16,974 nt of DNA from Acidobacteriota bacterium (lineage in GTDB: Bacteria > Acidobacteriota > Thermoanaerobaculia > Multivoradales > JAHEKO01). The notes under the pieces are model-generated. The model had not been told where the DNA came from and made no database searches. It saw only the letters and a list, made by a program, of their open reading frames with translations. The first letter of the stretch is position 1. Each line of letters starts with the position of its first letter. The DNA lies in assembly GCA_006227875.1 (NCBI GenBank), contig SBFI01000385.1:1-16974 (forward strand), in the 5' to 3' direction. Shown piece after piece: positions 5,803 through 13,680 of the stretch. The position numbers and the translations under genes are program-made.

Positions 5803-8229
5803 ATGTTCGAGAAGTACAACGAGAAGGCTCGACGCGCTCTGTTTTTTGCTCGCTACGAGGCGAGCAAACTGGGCAGCAGGGTCATTGAAACCGAGCACGT
5901 CCTGCTCGGAATCCTGCGTGAGGGCGAGGACTCGGTCACCGAGATTTTTCGCCGGCTGCAGGTAAAGCCCGAAGCTGTGCGCCGAGAGATCGAAGGGGAG
6001 CGGGTGTTTGTCGAGCGAATCTCGTCGACCGCCGAGCTGCCGCTGTCGGAGGAATCGAAGAAGGTTCTGGCCTATGCCTCGCACGAGGCCGAGAGCATGC
6101 TCCACTCGACGGTGGGGTCGGAGCATCTTCTGATCGGCATTCTCAGGGTCGAGGGCTGTCTGGCAATGCGCACCCTGACTCAGCACGGGATGGATCTCTA
6201 CGGTGTGCGCGAGGAGGTGCTGGCGCTGGCCAAAGAGCGCGAGGCCACCCAGCAGAAGAAGGAGCTGCCTTTTCTTGCCGAGTACGGCCGGGATCTGACG
6301 CTGTTGGCCGTCCAGGGGAGCTTCGATCCGCTGATCGGGCGGGAAGAGGAGGTCGAGAGGATCATCCAGATCCTGTCGCGCCGAACCAAGAACAACCCCA
6401 TCCTCCTCGGTGAGCCCGGTGTCGGCAAGACCGCCATCGTCGAGGGTCTGGCGCAGCGGATCGTGGAGGGCAAGGTCCCCATCCTGCTGGCCGAGAAAAG
6501 ACTCTTGGCGCTCGATCTCTCGCTGATAGTCGCCGGCACCAAGTATCGCGGTCAGTTCGAGGAGCGGCTGAAGGGGATCCTGGCCGAGCTGCGGGAGAAC
6601 CCCGACCTGATCGTCTTTATCGACGAGATTCACTCTCTTATCGGCGCCGGGTCGGCCGAGGGCTCGCTCGATGCCGCCAACATCCTGAAGCCGGCCCTGT
6701 CGCGCGGTGAGATCTCCTGTATCGGTGCTACGACGTTGAAGGAGTATCGCAAGTACATAGAGAAGGATCGCTCACTCTTGAGACGTTTCCAGTCGATCCA
6801 GATCGAGCCACCGAGCTCCGAGGAGACGCTCGACATCCTCAAGGGCGTCAAGGACCGCTACGAGGCCTTTCACAAGGTCGAGTACGGCGCCGACGCGCTG
6901 CGCGCGGCTATCTACCAGTCGACCCGCTACATCACCGACCGGCAACAGCCCGACAAAGCCATCGATGTGATCGACGAGGCCGGTGCCAAGGTCAAGCTCC
7001 GCCGGGTCAGAGATACCCAGAATCTGCGCCGTCTCGAGCAGGAGATCGGCGAAGTCGTACGCGAAATGAAGGCCGCGATCTCGGACAAGGATTTCGAACG
7101 TGCCGTCTACCTGCGCGGCAGGGAGATCGAGCTGCGCGAGGACCTGGATCGGATAAAGGTCCATTCCGATGAAGATGCCCGGTTGGAGGTAACGGCGAGA
7201 GACATCGAAGAGGTGATCTCCTCGTGGACGGGTATTCCGGTGGCCAGCTTGCAGAGCGAAGAAGCGGACAAGCTGATGCGCATGGAGGACACGCTGAGGC
7301 GTCGAGTCGTCGGCCAGGACGACGCGATAAGCGCGATCAGCCGGGCGATCAGGCGTTCTCGTCTGGGTGTCAGCAACCCGCAGCGGCCGGTCGGCTCGTT
7401 CATCTTCTTGGGACCGTCGGGAGTCGGCAAAACGGAAGTCGCGCGTCGGTTGGGGGAGTTTCTCTTCGCCAGCATGCACTCACTCGTACGGTTCGACATG
7501 AGTGAGTACATGGAGAAGCACGCGGTCTCGAAGCTCATAGGTTCGCCGCCCGGCTATGTCGGCCACGACGAGGGCGGACAGTTGACCGAGCGCATCCGGC
7601 GGCAGCCCTACTCGGTTGTGCTGTTCGACGAGATCGAAAAAGCGCATCCCGATGTGGCCAACCTGCTGCTGCAGATCCTGGAAGACGGAATGCTGACCGA
7701 CGCCTATGGCAACCAGGTCGACTTCAAGAACACAATCGTTCTCATGACCTCCAACATCGGCAGCAAGCTGGTGGAGCGGGGCGGACGCATGGGGTTTGGC
7801 GAGGCGGACAGCGAGCAGGAATTCGCACGTATCGAGCAGGAGATTCTGGCGGCGCTGAAACAGTCCTTCAGCCCGGAGTTCATCAATCGCGTCGACGAGG
7901 TCATCGTCTTCAATCCCCTGGGAGAAACCGAGCTCCGTGCCATCGTCGACATCCTACTCTCAGATGTCAATATGACGCTCGAGGAGCGAGGATTGCGGGT
8001 CGAAGTCGCCGAAAAGGCCAAGGATTGGCTGCTGGAACAGGCGGGGGTGGACCCTTCGACCGGTGCTCGTCCTCTAAGACGAACGCTTCAACGTCACATT
8101 CAGGACGCTGTCTCCGAGATCCTGATTGCCCAACATGGCGAGAAGATCGGGCTCATTGAGGTATCGATCGAGGGAGATGAGCTCAAGTTCTTCCCCCAGA
8201 CCAGAGAGACACTCGTCGGCGAGAGCTAG
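5803..8229 (+). CDS. clpC: ClpC-type AAA+ unfoldase, ATP-dependent Clp protease subunit
   Basis: ClpC unfolds damaged or tagged cytosolic proteins and feeds them to the ClpP peptidase. The 808 residues show two N-terminal Clp repeats (about 4-145), AAA module 1 with Walker A GEPGVGKT (203-210) and Walker B VFIDE (271-275), a short middle domain with a UVR-like segment (about 424-450, DFERAVYLRGREIELREDL), and AAA module 2 with Walker A GPSGVGKT (537-544) and Walker B FDE (608-610). The short middle domain distinguishes ClpC from ClpB. A MGF tripeptide at 663-665 sits where ClpP-binding proteins carry IGF/VGF. ATG 5803 matches the family start MFEKYNEKARRALFFAR. It has no strong ribosome site, and the 52 bases before it contain no convincing promoter. 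McsA, McsB and CtsR, its partners in Bacillus, are absent here. Confidence 0.95.
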   Translation: MFEKYNEKARRALFFARYEASKLGSRVIETEHVLLGILREGEDSVTEIFRRLQVKPEAVRREIEGERVFVERISSTAELPLSEESKKVLAYASHEAESMLHSTVGSEHLLIGILRVEGCLAMRTLTQHGMDLYGVREEVLALAKEREATQQKKELPFLAEYGRDLTLLAVQGSFDPLIGREEEVERIIQILSRRTKNNPILLGEPGVGKTAIVEGLAQRIVEGKVPILLAEKRLLALDLSLIVAGTKYRGQFEERLKGILAELRENPDLIVFIDEIHSLIGAGSAEGSLDAANILKPALSRGEISCIGATTLKEYRKYIEKDRSLLRRFQSIQIEPPSSEETLDILKGVKDRYEAFHKVEYGADALRAAIYQSTRYITDRQQPDKAIDVIDEAGAKVKLRRVRDTQNLRRLEQEIGEVVREMKAAISDKDFERAVYLRGREIELREDLDRIKVHSDEDARLEVTARDIEEVISSWTGIPVASLQSEEADKLMRMEDTLRRRVVGQDDAISAISRAIRRSRLGVSNPQRPVGSFIFLGPSGVGKTEVARRLGEFLFASMHSLVRFDMSEYMEKHAVSKLIGSPPGYVGHDEGGQLTERIRRQPYSVVLFDEIEKAHPDVANLLLQILEDGMLTDAYGNQVDFKNTIVLMTSNIGSKLVERGGRMGFGEADSEQEFARIEQEILAALKQSFSPEFINRVDEVIVFNPLGETELRAIVDILLSDVNMTLEERGLRVEVAEKAKDWLLEQAGVDPSTGARPLRRTLQRHIQDAVSEILIAQHGEKIGLIEVSIEGDELKFFPQTRETLVGES

Positions 8230-8285
8230 CTCCGTCCCTGTCGACCGGCAAGCAACTTGCAAGGGTGCGCTGTACTCGATGTGTG

Positions 8286-8316
8286 GGGCACGACCATGGG
8301 GAGTGATCGGGTGCCC
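8286..8316 (+). promoter_or_regulatory. Hairpin in the bamA leader
   Basis: GGGCAC at 8286-8291 and GTGCCC at 8311-8316 form a 6-bp GC-rich stem with a 19-base loop, 11 bases before the bamA ATG. The loop holds GGGGAG. The structure could limit ribosome access to bamA or to a short leader ORF here. It has no T run and lies directly upstream of a gene, so it is an unlikely terminator. Confidence 0.3.
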
Positions 8317-8331
8317 TCGATAAAGAAATGA
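8296..8331 (+). CDS. Possible 11-codon leader ORF coupled to bamA
   Basis: An ATG at 8296 opens an 11-codon ORF (MGSDRVPSIKK) whose TGA at 8329-8331 overlaps the bamA ATG at 8328-8330 as ATGA. A G-rich stretch (GGGG, 8285-8288) lies 7 bases before it. bamA itself has no clear ribosome site, so ribosomes finishing this ORF could restart on bamA. The peptide matches nothing I know, and such an overlap can arise by chance. Treat it as a hypothesis. Confidence 0.25.
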   Translation: MGSDRVPSIKK

Positions 8332-10691
8332 ATCGCCTTTCGCCAATCGTGTTGGGGCTATGTCTCCTGATCGGTGCCAGCCCACTCTGGCCGCAGGAGC
8401 TGAGTGGCAGGCCGATACTGGACATCCAGTTCGAGGGTCTGGAGGCCTTGACGCCGGAGACCATGCTCTTCTATCTCGAGCTGGAGGAGGGGCAGGTCTA
8501 CAACGCGGAGGCGCTCAACGACAAGATCCACGCGTTGTGGGGTCGCGGACTGGTCGACGACATATCGGTCGAAGGCAAACAGCTGGATGACGGCGTTCGC
8601 CTTCTGATCACGATCAAGGAGCGGCCGACATTGCGTTCGGTGAACTACAAGGGGCTCAAGAAGATCGAGCGCAACGACATTACCGATCGCATTGCCAAGG
8701 ACCGCATCCGGGTCCGCGAGGGCGATCCGCTCAACATGGGTGAGCTCTTCCGTCTCAAGGCGGCGATCGAAGATCTGTACGCGGAGAAGGGTTTCCGGTT
8801 GGCCGAGGCCCAGTTCGCCATCGAGCGGGTCTCGGTGACCGACTGTACGGTCGACTTTTCGATCGATGAGGGCGACAAGGTCCGGATCGAAGATGTCGAC
8901 TTCGAGGGCAATACGGTTTTTCGCGACCTCCGCCTGCGCGTGGCGATGAAAAACACCCAGAAGTCGAATTTCATTACGAAGATCCTGAAGAAGGACGTCT
9001 ACAACACCGCCAAGTTCGAAGAGGACCTGGACAAGCTCCGGGCCCTATACCGAAAGGCCGGCTATAAGAATGTCGTCATCGGTGACCCGCAAGTCGATCT
9101 GCGGGCCAAGAAACCGAGTGCGGAGACCGTCAAAGAACAAAAGCGCCGCATGTTCATCACGGTGCCCATCGAAGAAGGAGATCGATGGAAGCTCGGTGAG
9201 ATCACGATCGAGGGCAATGAAAGATTCAGTGACGAGCTGTTGCTGCGCGTCATGAAAAAGCCCAAAGGGGGCTGGCTCAGATCCTCGGTGATCGACGAAG
9301 GTGTCGAGACCATCACCGAGGTCTACAGCAACAGTGGGCACCTGTTCGTCCAGGTCGATACCGAGCTGGTGGAGAGAGAGAATCAAGTCGCCGATCTCAT
9401 TATTCGTATCGACGAGGGTGAGCAGTACAGAATCGGCCGCATCGAGATTTTGGGAAACACGCGGACAAAAGACAAAGTGATACGCCGCGAGATGGGGATT
9501 CAAGAGGGCTACGTTCTCAATACAGGTTTGCTCAAGAACAGCCTGTTGCGTATCGGGCAGTTGGAGTTCTTCAAGGTCGACGAAGAGGATCCCGTCGCGT
9601 TCGATTTCAACGACGAGGAGAAGACCGTCGATCTGACCCTCAACGGCGAGGAGGGTGAGCGGACCGAGTTGCTCTTCGGCGGTGGTTTCAGTGAGATCGA
9701 CGGCTTCTTTGGGCAGCTCCAGTTCAGGACCAGAAACTTCCTGGGCAGGGGCGAGACCGTGGCGGTGTCGCTCCAGGCCGGCTCGCGTCAGAGCATCTTC
9801 GATGTCTCCTACTTTGTACCCTGGTTTCTCGACAAACCACAGAATGCCGGTATCCAGGCCTTCAGACGAAGCTTGGACTACAGCCAGCTCTCGAATCAGA
9901 ACGTCTTTCAGGAATCGAGCGGGATAGTCCTCACCTATGGTAGGAACCTGAGCCTTTTCAGGACACTCACCTTCGCCTATACCTTTGCCGATACCGATGA
10001 GCGAAGGACGGCCTTCTCCCTCTCCGGTGACCTGATCGAGCAGGAATTCAAGCGCACGATCTCGTCGTTGCGTGTCAGCTTTGCAAAGGACAAGAGAGAC
10101 AGCCGGTTACAGCCGACATCGGGGGTTCGCTATGGCGCCGCGGCGGAGATCGCCGGCGGGGCACTCGGCGGTGATACCGATTTCTACCGGATCATACCGT
10201 TTTTCACCAAGTATTTGCCCGTGACCAAAACGGGTCTGCGAACCGTGGCGGCCTTCAATCTCAGATTGGGTTGGGTCGAGCCCTATAGTGGTCAGGTTCT
10301 GCTATTCAACGACCGTTTCTATCTCGGTGGCGAGAACAGCATTCGGGGGTTCGAGTTTCGTTCGATCTGGGTGAGGGACGAGGACGGCAACACGGTGACC
10401 GATCCCTCCGGATTCCCTCTTGGCGGTGAGCGGTCCTTTCAGATGAATCTGGAGTATATTCTGGTCGTCGGCGGGCCCTTTAGAGTGGTCCTGTTCCAGG
10501 ACACCGGCAAGGTCTTTCTCGGCGAGCAGGATTTCAGCACAAGGAACTTCAGCGCCACGGCTGGTGTCGAGTTTCAGGTCAATGTTCCGATGCTGGGGGC
10601 TCCTTTGCGCTTTATATATTCGAACAACCTCCGTCCTTTCCCGGACGACCGATTCCAGACCTTTCAGTTCAGCATAGGTCCAAGTTTCTAA
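8328..10691 (+). CDS. bamA: Outer membrane protein assembly factor BamA
   Basis: BamA is the central outer-membrane component that folds and inserts beta-barrel proteins. The 787 residues begin with a signal peptide (about 1-22). Five POTRA domains follow, at about 28-100, 101-182, 184-284, 286-364 and 366-443; each begins with a strand and an EGN or similar turn and ends near IDEG or similar. The 16-strand barrel occupies about 446-787. The conserved barrel motif appears as IRGF at 672-675, preceded by RFYLGGENS. The chain ends in phenylalanine (SIGPSF), the usual outer-membrane recognition end. No lipobox is present. The start ATG 8328 has only AAAGAA before it and may rely on a short leader ORF. 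skp follows 21 bases downstream, an arrangement widespread among diderms. Confidence 0.96.
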   Translation: MNRLSPIVLGLCLLIGASPLWPQELSGRPILDIQFEGLEALTPETMLFYLELEEGQVYNAEALNDKIHALWGRGLVDDISVEGKQLDDGVRLLITIKERPTLRSVNYKGLKKIERNDITDRIAKDRIRVREGDPLNMGELFRLKAAIEDLYAEKGFRLAEAQFAIERVSVTDCTVDFSIDEGDKVRIEDVDFEGNTVFRDLRLRVAMKNTQKSNFITKILKKDVYNTAKFEEDLDKLRALYRKAGYKNVVIGDPQVDLRAKKPSAETVKEQKRRMFITVPIEEGDRWKLGEITIEGNERFSDELLLRVMKKPKGGWLRSSVIDEGVETITEVYSNSGHLFVQVDTELVERENQVADLIIRIDEGEQYRIGRIEILGNTRTKDKVIRREMGIQEGYVLNTGLLKNSLLRIGQLEFFKVDEEDPVAFDFNDEEKTVDLTLNGEEGERTELLFGGGFSEIDGFFGQLQFRTRNFLGRGETVAVSLQAGSRQSIFDVSYFVPWFLDKPQNAGIQAFRRSLDYSQLSNQNVFQESSGIVLTYGRNLSLFRTLTFAYTFADTDERRTAFSLSGDLIEQEFKRTISSLRVSFAKDKRDSRLQPTSGVRYGAAAEIAGGALGGDTDFYRIIPFFTKYLPVTKTGLRTVAAFNLRLGWVEPYSGQVLLFNDRFYLGGENSIRGFEFRSIWVRDEDGNTVTDPSGFPLGGERSFQMNLEYILVVGGPFRVVLFQDTGKVFLGEQDFSTRNFSATAGVEFQVNVPMLGAPLRFIYSNNLRPFPDDRFQTFQFSIGPSF

Positions 10692-10712
10692 CCAGAGAGG
10701 AGAGCATCTCAA

Positions 10713-11315
10713 ATGTGTTCCAACATCGAGACTCCGAACTCGTGGCGAGCCAGGCTGGCGCTCGTCGCCGCATTGTCCCTGGTGCTCATGTGCCAGGCCG
10801 GTGCGGCTCTGGCTCAGGCCGGAGGATCGTCAGCCGATACGGCCAGGATAGCCGTGATAGACGTCCAGAGACTCCTGTTCGATTCGAAGGTCGGCCAGGC
10901 GGCGGTCGAAACCTTGCGCAATCTTCGTGAGCAGAAACAGGCCGAGGCCCAGACGTTCCAAAGCGAGATCACCGCCCTTCGCGACCGATTGGCGGAGGGC
11001 CGACTCTCGCTGTCGCAAGATCGCCTCGCAGAGCTCGAAAAGCAGGTGGAAGACAAACTGATCGACTACCAGCGCTTCCAGGACGACGCCGAAAGAGCCC
11101 TGCAAGAGGGCCAGGAAGAGGCCTTTGGGACTATCGAACGTGATGTGATGCCGATCATCAATCAGGTGGCGGTCGAGCTCGGCTACTCGGTGATCTTCAA
11201 CAAGTTCCAGAGTGGCCTGCTGTTTGCCTCGGACACCGTCGACATCACGGACACGATCCTGGAGCGGTTCGACCAGGTTACAGCCACACCGGCGCCGGCA
11301 CCGGCGGAGAACTAG
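10713..11315 (+). CDS. skp: Skp/OmpH family periplasmic chaperone
   Basis: Skp holds unfolded outer-membrane proteins in the periplasm and delivers them to the Bam complex as a jellyfish-shaped trimer. The 200 residues start with a signal peptide: RAR at 12-14, a hydrophobic core at about 15-30 and a probable cleavage after ALA at 34. RIAVIDVQRLLFDSKVG is the family's first strand and helix. A long charged coiled coil follows (about 65-145), rich in glutamine, glutamate and arginine. IINQVAVELGYSVIFN then returns to the trimer core, where the family ends with a similar GY..V segment. The tail TPAPAPAEN is low complexity. ATG 10713 follows AGAGAGGAGAG with suitable spacing. The gene lies between bamA and lpxD as in E. 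coli. A cysteine at 27 does not make a lipobox. Confidence 0.92.
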   Translation: MCSNIETPNSWRARLALVAALSLVLMCQAGAALAQAGGSSADTARIAVIDVQRLLFDSKVGQAAVETLRNLREQKQAEAQTFQSEITALRDRLAEGRLSLSQDRLAELEKQVEDKLIDYQRFQDDAERALQEGQEEAFGTIERDVMPIINQVAVELGYSVIFNKFQSGLLFASDTVDITDTILERFDQVTATPAPAPAEN

Positions 11316-11318
11316 TTT

Positions 11319-12356
11319 TTGGCGCCCTACCGACTGTCCGAGGTGGCCGAGCTGGTGGGCGGTACGGTCGAGGGGGATCCCGACCGGGAGATCGACGCCC
11401 TGCGACCGCTCGATACGGCTGGACCGAGAGACCTCTCTTTTCTGACCAACCCGCGCTATCGCCGCCAGGCGGTGGAAAGCGGCGCCGGCGCTCTGTTGGT
11501 TGATCCGGGTTGCCGGGAGATCCAAAAAGACCTGGTCATAGTCGAGGATCCCTATTTCTCGCTGAAGACCCTGCTCGGCCTGTTCGAGCAGCGATCCGAG
11601 CCGGCTCCGGGGGTCCATCCGACGGCCATTGTCGAGGAGGGGGCAGAGATTGCGACTAGCGCTTCGGTTGGGGCCTACGTGGTAGTCGGGCGGGACAGCC
11701 GGATCGGCGAGGGCGTCACTCTCCATCCCCATGTCGTCATCGGCATGAAGTGCACGGTCGGGGAGGATGCGATTCTCTACCCGCGGGTGGTACTCTACGA
11801 CCACTGCGAAGTGGGAGACCGGTGCATCCTGCATTCGGGAGTGGTGATCGGCAGCGATGGCTTCGGCTATGCCCTCCACGAGGGCCGGCACGAAAAGCTG
11901 CCCCACATAGGCAGAGTTGTGGTCGAGGAGGATGTCGAGATTGGAGCCAACACGACCGTCGATCGGGGTCTTCTCGACGAGACACGTCTGGGCGCGGGAA
12001 CCAAAATCGACAACCTCGTGCAGGTGGCTCACAATGTCCGTCTGGGACGTGGTTGCATCCTGGTCTCGCAGTCCGGTCTTTCCGGCAGCACGCGGTTGGG
12101 AAACGGCGTGGTGATGGCCGGTCAGTCGGGAGCCGCCGGACATCTGGAGCTCGGCGACGGAGCCCAGGTGGCCGCCAAGTCGGCCGTTTTCAAATCGGTG
12201 CCGAGTGGCAAGACCGTGGCCGGCATACCGGCGGGAGATGCCGCCGGCTGGAGACGACAGCAGGCCCTGACCAGGAGACTGGCCGAGCTGTTTCGGCGCC
12301 TGCGGGCTCTCGAGGCGAAGAGCATGGATGGCGAGCAGGAGAAGAGCGGTGAGTGA
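11319..12356 (+). CDS. lpxD: UDP-3-O-(3-hydroxyacyl)glucosamine N-acyltransferase LpxD
   Basis: LpxD adds the second 3-hydroxyacyl chain, at the 2-amino group of the acylated UDP-glucosamine, in the third step of lipid A synthesis; it is cytosolic and trimeric. The 345 residues have an N-terminal uridine-binding domain (about 1-95, with the DLSFLTNPRY motif), a left-handed beta helix of hexapeptide repeats (about 100-300) and a C-terminal helix (about 305-330). The catalytic histidine is H238 in QVAHNV, the counterpart of E. coli H239. GSDGFGY and IGANTTVDRG are family marks. The start is TTG at 11319, with GGAG 9 bases upstream inside the end of skp; no ATG or GTG lies near the true N-terminus APYRLSEVAEL. 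It starts 3 bases after skp and overlaps fabZ by 8 bases. Confidence 0.96.
   Translation: MAPYRLSEVAELVGGTVEGDPDREIDALRPLDTAGPRDLSFLTNPRYRRQAVESGAGALLVDPGCREIQKDLVIVEDPYFSLKTLLGLFEQRSEPAPGVHPTAIVEEGAEIATSASVGAYVVVGRDSRIGEGVTLHPHVVIGMKCTVGEDAILYPRVVLYDHCEVGDRCILHSGVVIGSDGFGYALHEGRHEKLPHIGRVVVEEDVEIGANTTVDRGLLDETRLGAGTKIDNLVQVAHNVRLGRGCILVSQSGLSGSTRLGNGVVMAGQSGAAGHLELGDGAQVAAKSAVFKSVPSGKTVAGIPAGDAAGWRRQQALTRRLAELFRRLRALEAKSMDGEQEKSGE
12337..12341 (+). promoter_or_regulatory. Ribosome binding site that sets the fabZ start
   Basis: AGGAG lies 7 bases before the GTG at 12349 and inside lpxD. The alternative ATG at 12328 lies upstream of this site. The spacing supports GTG as the fabZ start, with re-initiation from the lpxD stop. 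Confidence 0.65.
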
Positions 12357-12798
12357 ACAGCCGCCGCTGCCGGACATCGAGTGGATCATGTCGGTGATCC
12401 CTCACCGATATCCACTCCTTCTTGTCGACCGGGTACTGGAGATCGAGCCGAAGAAGCGAATCGTCGCCATCAAGAACGTCACCGTCAACGAGGAGTTCTT
12501 TACCGGACACTTCCCAGGCCATCCCGTGATGCCCGGGGTCCTGGTGATCGAGGCGATGGCGCAGGCCGGTGCTCTTCTCTTGCTGCACGATCTTCCGCAT
12601 CGCGAGGACAAGATCATCTATTTCACCACCATCAACAAGGCCAAGTTTCGCCAACCCGTGGTGCCCGGAGATCAGTTGCGGTTCGAAATCGAGATCGTTC
12701 GTCTACGAGAGGTCTACTGCAAGCTATCCGCGCGGGCACTGGTCGACGGCAAGCTCGTGGCCGAGGCCGAGCTCTCGTCGGCAATGGTCGATCGATAG
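12349..12798 (+). CDS. fabZ: 3-hydroxyacyl-ACP dehydratase FabZ
   Basis: FabZ dehydrates 3-hydroxyacyl-ACP to trans-2-enoyl-ACP in fatty-acid elongation and so competes with LpxA and LpxD for the same 3-hydroxyacyl-ACP pool. The 149-residue hot-dog fold carries the catalytic pair H54 in GHFPGHPVMPG and E68 in LVIEAMAQAGA; these are the same numbers as in E. coli, which supports the start. Other family marks are PHRYPLLLVDRV and INKAKFRQPVVPGDQL. GTG at 12349 is chosen because AGGAG lies 7 bases before it; ATG at 12328 would add MASRRRA and has a poorer ribosome site. The gene overlaps lpxD by 8 bases, linking lipid A and fatty-acid supply in one transcript, an arrangement common in diderms. 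Confidence 0.96.
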   Translation: MSEQPPLPDIEWIMSVIPHRYPLLLVDRVLEIEPKKRIVAIKNVTVNEEFFTGHFPGHPVMPGVLVIEAMAQAGALLLLHDLPHREDKIIYFTTINKAKFRQPVVPGDQLRFEIEIVRLREVYCKLSARALVDGKLVAEAELSSAMVDR

Positions 12799-12858
12799 AC
12801 GGCGCTCCCCCCTTTTGGAAGCTGTCTCCTTTTCCGAGACCTCACTACCGAGATCATC

Positions 12859-13680
12859 ATGTCTGCTGAGATTCACAACACGGCGATAGTCGATCCCGGC
12901 GCCGAGCTGGCTGCCGGAGTTGTGGTCGGACCCTACGCGGTGATTGGCCCCGAGGTGAGTCTTGGTGCTCGCACCGAGATCGGTGCCGGGGCCCAGATCG
13001 CAGGTCCCACCAAGATGGGCGTCGAAAACCGCGTTTTTTCCCATGCCTGTATCGGCTTTGAACCCCAGGATCTCAAGTTCCAGGGGGAGAAGACTCGATT
13101 GGAGATCGGTGATCGCAATCAGTTTCGGGAGTTTGCGACTGTCCATCGTGGGACCGAGGCGGGTGGGGGATATACCTCCATCGGCAGCGACAATCTCTTC
13201 ATGGCCTACACCCATGTGGCTCACGACTGCCACATTGGAAACCGAACGATCTTCAGCAACGGCGCGACGCTGGCCGGGCATGTCCTGGTCGAGGACGACG
13301 CAGTGGTGGGTGCATACAGCGGGGTTCATCAGTTCTGTCGGGTGGGTCGTCACGCCTACATCGGCGGTTATTCGGTCATCAGCCAGGATGCCCTGCCATT
13401 CATCAAGACCGTCGGCTACAAGCCGGCCTGCTACGGTGTGAACTCCATCGGTCTGCGCAGAAAGGGCTTCGACAACCAGACTCTGAAGACGCTGGACAGG
13501 GCGGTGCGGGTCCTGCTGCGCTCGGGGCTCAACACGACGCAGGCTCTGGATCGGCTGCGCGAGGAGTTTTCGGGAACGCCCGAGATCGACTATCTGATCG
13601 CTTTTGTCTCGACGACGCAGAGGGGCATCATCAAATCCCTTCCTGGTCGGCGTACCAGCAGAGGAGCCGCCACTGAGTAA
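12859..13680 (+). CDS. lpxA: UDP-N-acetylglucosamine O-acyltransferase LpxA
   Basis: LpxA starts lipid A synthesis by moving a 3-hydroxyacyl chain from ACP to the 3-position of UDP-GlcNAc, or to a 3-amino group in bacteria that make the GlcNAc3N sugar. The 273 residues form a left-handed beta helix of hexapeptide repeats (about 1-185) with a helical C-terminus. The catalytic histidine is H122 in YTHVAHDCHIGN, matching E. coli H125. QDLK, LAGHV and VHQFC are conserved substrate-site segments. The residue equivalent to the acyl-chain ruler G173 of E. coli appears to be glycine in IGGYS, which would suit a chain of about C14 or longer; this is inferred from my alignment. ATG 12859 follows a 60-base gap with no clear promoter and a weak ribosome site. 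The following oxidoreductase overlaps its 3' end. Confidence 0.96.
   Translation: MSAEIHNTAIVDPGAELAAGVVVGPYAVIGPEVSLGARTEIGAGAQIAGPTKMGVENRVFSHACIGFEPQDLKFQGEKTRLEIGDRNQFREFATVHRGTEAGGGYTSIGSDNLFMAYTHVAHDCHIGNRTIFSNGATLAGHVLVEDDAVVGAYSGVHQFCRVGRHAYIGGYSVISQDALPFIKTVGYKPACYGVNSIGLRRKGFDNQTLKTLDRAVRVLLRSGLNTTQALDRLREEFSGTPEIDYLIAFVSTTQRGIIKSLPGRRTSRGAATE

Noticed and set aside
8248..8260. GCAAG-CAA-CTTGC inverted repeat after clpC, considered as a terminator.
   Set aside because: Only 5 bp with a 3-base loop and no T run; too weak to call.
10713..10800. Cysteine 27 of Skp as a possible lipoprotein site.
   Set aside because: The preceding residues LVLM do not make a lipobox, and an ordinary cleavage site follows at ALA 32-34.
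10830..12389. A 519-codon open frame on the minus strand across skp and lpxD.
   Set aside because: It is antisense to two well-supported genes. Its sequence has no recognisable domain and is rich in residues typical of reverse-strand reading of GC-rich codons.
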